A stretch of 64,000 nt of DNA from a virus. Positions 61,401 through 64,000 of the stretch are shown here, in pieces. The position numbers and the translations under genes were made by a program. The stretch is from IMG/VR virus record IMGVR_UViG_3300025266_000004, positions 17,337-81,336 of that record, one strand, 5' to 3'. How positions within the stretch are numbered: the stretch's first letter is position 1; the number at the start of each line of letters is the position of its first letter. The notes beneath the pieces are model-generated. The model saw only the letters and a list, made by a program, of their open reading frames with translations. It ran no database searches and was not told the origin of the DNA.

Positions 61401-64000
61401 ACAGGCTAGTGAGACAACCACAAATTCTCTAGTACCTATAGTTATACTTAAAAACAATAAGAAAGTAGCTTATCTACATGATACAAATTGGATTAATGAG
61501 AATAACGTAGCAGGTGATATCGAGGTACAGAAAAAGAAACTTCAAGAAGTTAGAGATACAATTGCTAATTCTACTGAACCAATAACTATTAAAATTACTA
61601 ATAGGAACTATGGTGTATTAGCTAAGACAAAAGACAACAGACAAATAGATACTATTAATGCTTTTCCTGACAAAAATCTTAAGTTTGGTATAGGAAAGAA
61701 TGGTAAATTATTCAATACTAGAGAGACTGAAACATCTGATGTTGTATTGAACAAAGACTTCAATGAAGGTGCTGTTTATGCTGTTGCTCAAGTAGGTACT
61801 AAAGATGGTAAGAAACAACATATAGGACTGCCATTAAGACGTAAGACTGTAAACCCTGTTATTTCTAAGTCTATTAGAAAAGCTGTAAAGTTATACTTAG
61901 GTAATGACAAAGAAAGTAAAGAAGTTAAAGATGTTTACGATAATTATGGGTACAATTTAACAACTATAAAAGGACTTAGAGATTATATCAACAACTTTGT
62001 TAACGTATATTCACTTGATAGCGATACCAATTTAAAGGATAAATTAAATACTTTAGATTCAAATGTAAATTTATTGACAGTTACGACTAATTCAATTGAT
62101 TTTGGAGGTGGTAAAGGTGTTAATTACAATTCTATATCAAGAGAAAGTCCTGAGTACTCAATTGACGAGTTATTAAACAACTTAGAGAAACATTTAAGTG
62201 GAGTTTTTGTTGACTTTGATTTAGATAAGATAAATACAGGTGAATTTAATATTCCTTTATTAAACGAAAGTAGTGAAGATATAGGTGAATTAAGTTATGA
62301 TAATTATAATGACTTTGTAAAGAGTAATACATCTACTAATTTACTATCTTTTGATTTAGGTAACGGTAATTTTGCTTATACTATTCAGCCTGTAATAGAA
62401 ACAAATGTAGGTAGTATAGAGAAGAAGATTACACCAGTTGCATCTACAACAAGTGAAACAAATGATATAGAGATACAAAGACGAGAAGAATTAATACGAA
62501 CAACTCCTGGGGTTAATAGAACTCAAAAGCTAAAAGTACAAAAAGCTTTAATTGATAACGATATTGATACTTTTATAGCTATACTTGGGAAAAACCAATT
62601 ACATGCTTTCTCTTATAATATAAGAGAAAGAAAAAGAATCAATGATAAATACGATAGAGAGTCAAAAGATAATCAACAACCTACTACACAATTAACATCT
62701 GACGATGATATGTTAGGTGACGATTTTTCTCCTAGTCCTGAAGACTCAGATATATATAAAGCTTTACAGCAAGAGATAGAAGAAACTGTACTAATCAAAG
62801 GTTTTACAGCTTCTAAACAATCTATTTTAGTTGATGCTATTGCTTATGATATTAATGAACAAGTTATTAATAGTGGAAAATTACAACAAAGTCAAGTTTT
62901 TAACAACTGGTTGACATACTTTAAAGAACAAAGAAGTGTGTTCTCTGAACAAGGGAGAGATAAAGTAGTTGCTGAGTTTGATAAAATTATTGATAGTTTT
63001 GATAGTATTAAACTATTTACTTTAAAGAAGGTAGGTAAGATTAATGGTATTCAAATTAAAGCAGACACTACTGTAGATGGTTTACGTGATTTAGAAACAC
63101 ACTTAGAAAAGACTAACTTCAATGATGAAGCTACATTACAATTAGACTCTAAAGATACTGTAAGTGTTAAATTAAAGAGATTCTTTAGTGGTGTTAACGA
63201 ATTAGACGAAAATGGTAAAGCAATTAAGCCTTATATGGGTCTTAAGAAATACGTACCATTTGATGTTGTATATAACGAAGTATCAGCTTTACTAGCTAAT
63301 ACACCTGCTGATTTTGGTTCAATGGTTGATATACTTGAACAGTATACTCAATCTAAGCCTTATTTAGAATCTCTAATAGCTAAGTTACAAAATACTGAAC
63401 AACAAACTAAAGATGAGTTCGTTGTTGCTATGTCGAAACATAAAGTAGATATGGTTTTTCTATTATGGGCACTAAATAAAAAACAGATTAAAGACTCTAA
63501 TGGTAATATTGTTAGAGAAGCAAGTGGAAAACCTAAAGTAAAAAAAGAGTACAGTATGATTACTCAAAACAGTAATTCTAATGACATAGCTACAGCTGTA
63601 GCAGACAATTGGTATGAAGGTTTAAAATCTAGTAAGTATGTAACTAAAAATAGTGATAATGAACTAGTTTTAAGTGCTGATATATCTAATGTAATTGAGA
63701 AATTAAAGAAATTCTCAAAAGATGAACCAAAGATCGATGAATTAGGTGACTTTTTAAAGAGTATAGGTATAGATATTGACCCTAGAACTTTGAATGACTT
63801 AAAAACTAATGGATTAAGAAGTAGAGGTAAACGTTTAGAGTATAAGCAACTGTTTAATACAGCTAATGGTGTGTTTAATATTATGTTGAACAACTTAGAA
63901 AAGACTAAACAATCTAATTTAGTAGATAACAATCCTTTTAAAGATACATCTATTAAATCTCTTGCAATTGCAGAAGCTAAATACAACACCAAAGAGTTTA
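58411..64000 (+). CDS. Giant internal virion protein, 3' end outside window
   Basis: An open frame of 1863 codons from ATG 58411 to the right edge without a stop. N-terminus MPDYNDILKKHANTKLES; small hydrophobic stretches (about 105-120, 190-215, 425-440) that could cross a membrane; a Lys/Glu/Ala helix (about 705-760) and a TEQPTEQPTE linker (about 765-780); a globular block near 1065-1150 (INAFPDKNLKFGIGKNGKLF). Such giant proteins in crAss-like phages are cargo proteins near the virion RNA polymerase. No DxDGD polymerase motif is seen in the visible part. Confidence 0.85.
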   Translation, partial: MPDYNDILKKHANTKLESVEPTDESLYSIDGLEKDEIAKETKDTSIADILQKHSGNRTQLKEGVQTEVGISEYEPYIPGFSATKELDELNQARANNQSNWEKAGSVGKQMLGEIVGGSISGLGSIFELPDAIIDEMSGESADFNNFLIEWGEGIKEYAKDSGKIYRTNPDKAFDFGDFGWWAENGVSLSSTIGLMIPATAGVKGLGLISDVLKITDKVSDTAKYWSKLSTSSAIMRNAENMTESLSISHKSREFAMKQFENEEEFQKVIDSELGTELRNNGKALTKENVADLIAAKAGWRSYKVNSANIVFDMVQMAPLFKGFKAGTRTNKVVSSKVDKAIKGHGFDSFGKVTKVSKISRYFNPIISPIARQSTEGIEEGINFIGGAEGEYYGKTLAGGKDTNFGERLSGYLTDGHFYESAAWGVAGGVVFDGATGLLKRTQGYKDNTDDNKIKEIEQRKQTINSYKQAHKEILDNEESTPNQKAESVSQLQDEMATDLAMRASAVGNVDLLLNQIETPQFGEQLVEAGLADADKIQDNVIKLKETILQTEDLYKQYYNKFFVGNETQTVKNHLITESIKLERAITRHSKQADKLNSTVLDTKSKDRVYQNNLEKGLDGTIKAQAINNAMELLKSAGFADRVPNLEQRLKENKVKYEGTVEFAGLNEKLITKINPAIIEGLTEQIAIEEALNFHDEKLKEINTPEYKEKLNADYLKEVAKEEKEAKKEAEKVKKDEVKKSVKEKAKEVVRKAKEKVTGKKDTTEETEQPTEQPTEAEESTTEFEYPNDPAVYNDSKYKNDEEFQLALSQPDSIDTWLEVYNPDQPFATSPNEEKYKILQNKKAEIENNIQNSIFGLNEQDTQTATDTYGDLDKETFYTEDNNKTVKGEQETIDGDLETSVDNVEYTEDNQPVKRDEGDSRVVSGYNILAYLSRGYEDVISTLNDGTQSLTKEDIDDSLNENLLDKNILNPNEYQIGDELTVQLDKSYNVDSATFSSLQASETTTNSLVPIVILKNNKKVAYLHDTNWINENNVAGDIEVQKKKLQEVRDTIANSTEPITIKITNRNYGVLAKTKDNRQIDTINAFPDKNLKFGIGKNGKLFNTRETETSDVVLNKDFNEGAVYAVAQVGTKDGKKQHIGLPLRRKTVNPVISKSIRKAVKLYLGNDKESKEVKDVYDNYGYNLTTIKGLRDYINNFVNVYSLDSDTNLKDKLNTLDSNVNLLTVTTNSIDFGGGKGVNYNSISRESPEYSIDELLNNLEKHLSGVFVDFDLDKINTGEFNIPLLNESSEDIGELSYDNYNDFVKSNTSTNLLSFDLGNGNFAYTIQPVIETNVGSIEKKITPVASTTSETNDIEIQRREELIRTTPGVNRTQKLKVQKALIDNDIDTFIAILGKNQLHAFSYNIRERKRINDKYDRESKDNQQPTTQLTSDDDMLGDDFSPSPEDSDIYKALQQEIEETVLIKGFTASKQSILVDAIAYDINEQVINSGKLQQSQVFNNWLTYFKEQRSVFSEQGRDKVVAEFDKIIDSFDSIKLFTLKKVGKINGIQIKADTTVDGLRDLETHLEKTNFNDEATLQLDSKDTVSVKLKRFFSGVNELDENGKAIKPYMGLKKYVPFDVVYNEVSALLANTPADFGSMVDILEQYTQSKPYLESLIAKLQNTEQQTKDEFVVAMSKHKVDMVFLLWALNKKQIKDSNGNIVREASGKPKVKKEYSMITQNSNSNDIATAVADNWYEGLKSSKYVTKNSDNELVLSADISNVIEKLKKFSKDEPKIDELGDFLKSIGIDIDPRTLNDLKTNGLRSRGKRLEYKQLFNTANGVFNIMLNNLEKTKQSNLVDNNPFKDTSIKSLAIAEAKYNTKEF

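Noticed and set aside
26039-64000. Stop-codon reassignment (TAG or TGA), known in some crAss-like phages
   Set aside because: The long structural genes are open with the standard code, and ordinary TAA, TAG and TGA stops end genes.
58411-64000. Virion RNA polymerase catalytic motif in the giant protein
   Set aside because: I did not find a DxDGD-type motif in the visible 1863 residues.

Overview
The window looks like about two thirds of the genome of a crAss-like phage (order Crassvirales) of a Bacteroidota host. The DNA is AT-rich. There are two divergent arms: a leftward arm of replication and small accessory genes (1 to 25022, all minus strand) and a rightward arm of packaging, capsid, tail, lysis and ejected-protein genes (26039 to the right edge, all plus strand). 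The gene order TerL, portal, capsid-assembly protein, major capsid protein, ring/adaptor proteins, tail muzzle and giant internal proteins is the crAss-like order. A family A DNA polymerase is present. A-rich translation leaders replace Shine-Dalgarno sites, and one promoter matches the Bacteroidota TTTG / TAnnTTTG consensus. Standard stop codons work throughout; I see no TAG or TGA reassignment. The layout resembles Cellulophaga-type marine crAss-like phages, but I cannot fix the species.

Left arm, read from 25 kb down to 1: an SSB-like gene with an acidic DDDMPF tail; a belt of small orphan genes mixed with non-coding, highly structured DNA (20.0-25.0 kb); a long run of small phage proteins, several with membrane segments; a Pol-beta-type nucleotidyltransferase, a mini P-loop protein, a HAD phosphatase, a lipoprotein, an SF1 helicase, a secreted glucosaminidase-like protein, DNA polymerase A, a membrane protein of spanin-like layout, an SF2 helicase and a RecT-like annealing protein. 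Two further genes follow, the last cut by the left edge. Five genes of 27 to 57 codons lie in apparent gaps and are annotated here.

The switch region (25023-26038) is non-coding. It holds five exact AGTCTCC repeats, several hairpins and a host-type promoter pointing into the late arm. A recurring element (TGGTGTTT, usually followed at once by a strong hairpin, sometimes preceded by ATTGGTGTAG) occurs on the minus strand in the non-coding gaps of the early arm and once on the plus strand just before the late promoter. It is the best candidate here for an undescribed regulatory system, possibly promoters for the virion RNA polymerase that crAss-like phages inject.

Right arm: an IHF-like protein and a conserved partner, a DEDD exonuclease, a PD-(D/E)XK nuclease, a Tad2-type (DUF2829) anti-Thoeris protein, an amidase endolysin, TerL, portal, scaffold-like protein and major capsid protein followed by a terminator; then adaptor and decoration proteins, fibre genes (tail-collar and LamG-like), small membrane proteins likely involved in lysis, a patatin-like phospholipase, tail adaptors, a 1226-residue tail muzzle protein and three large internal (ejected) proteins. 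The last is open at the right edge with 1863 codons visible. The virion RNA polymerase expected in this lineage is not seen and would lie beyond the edge.
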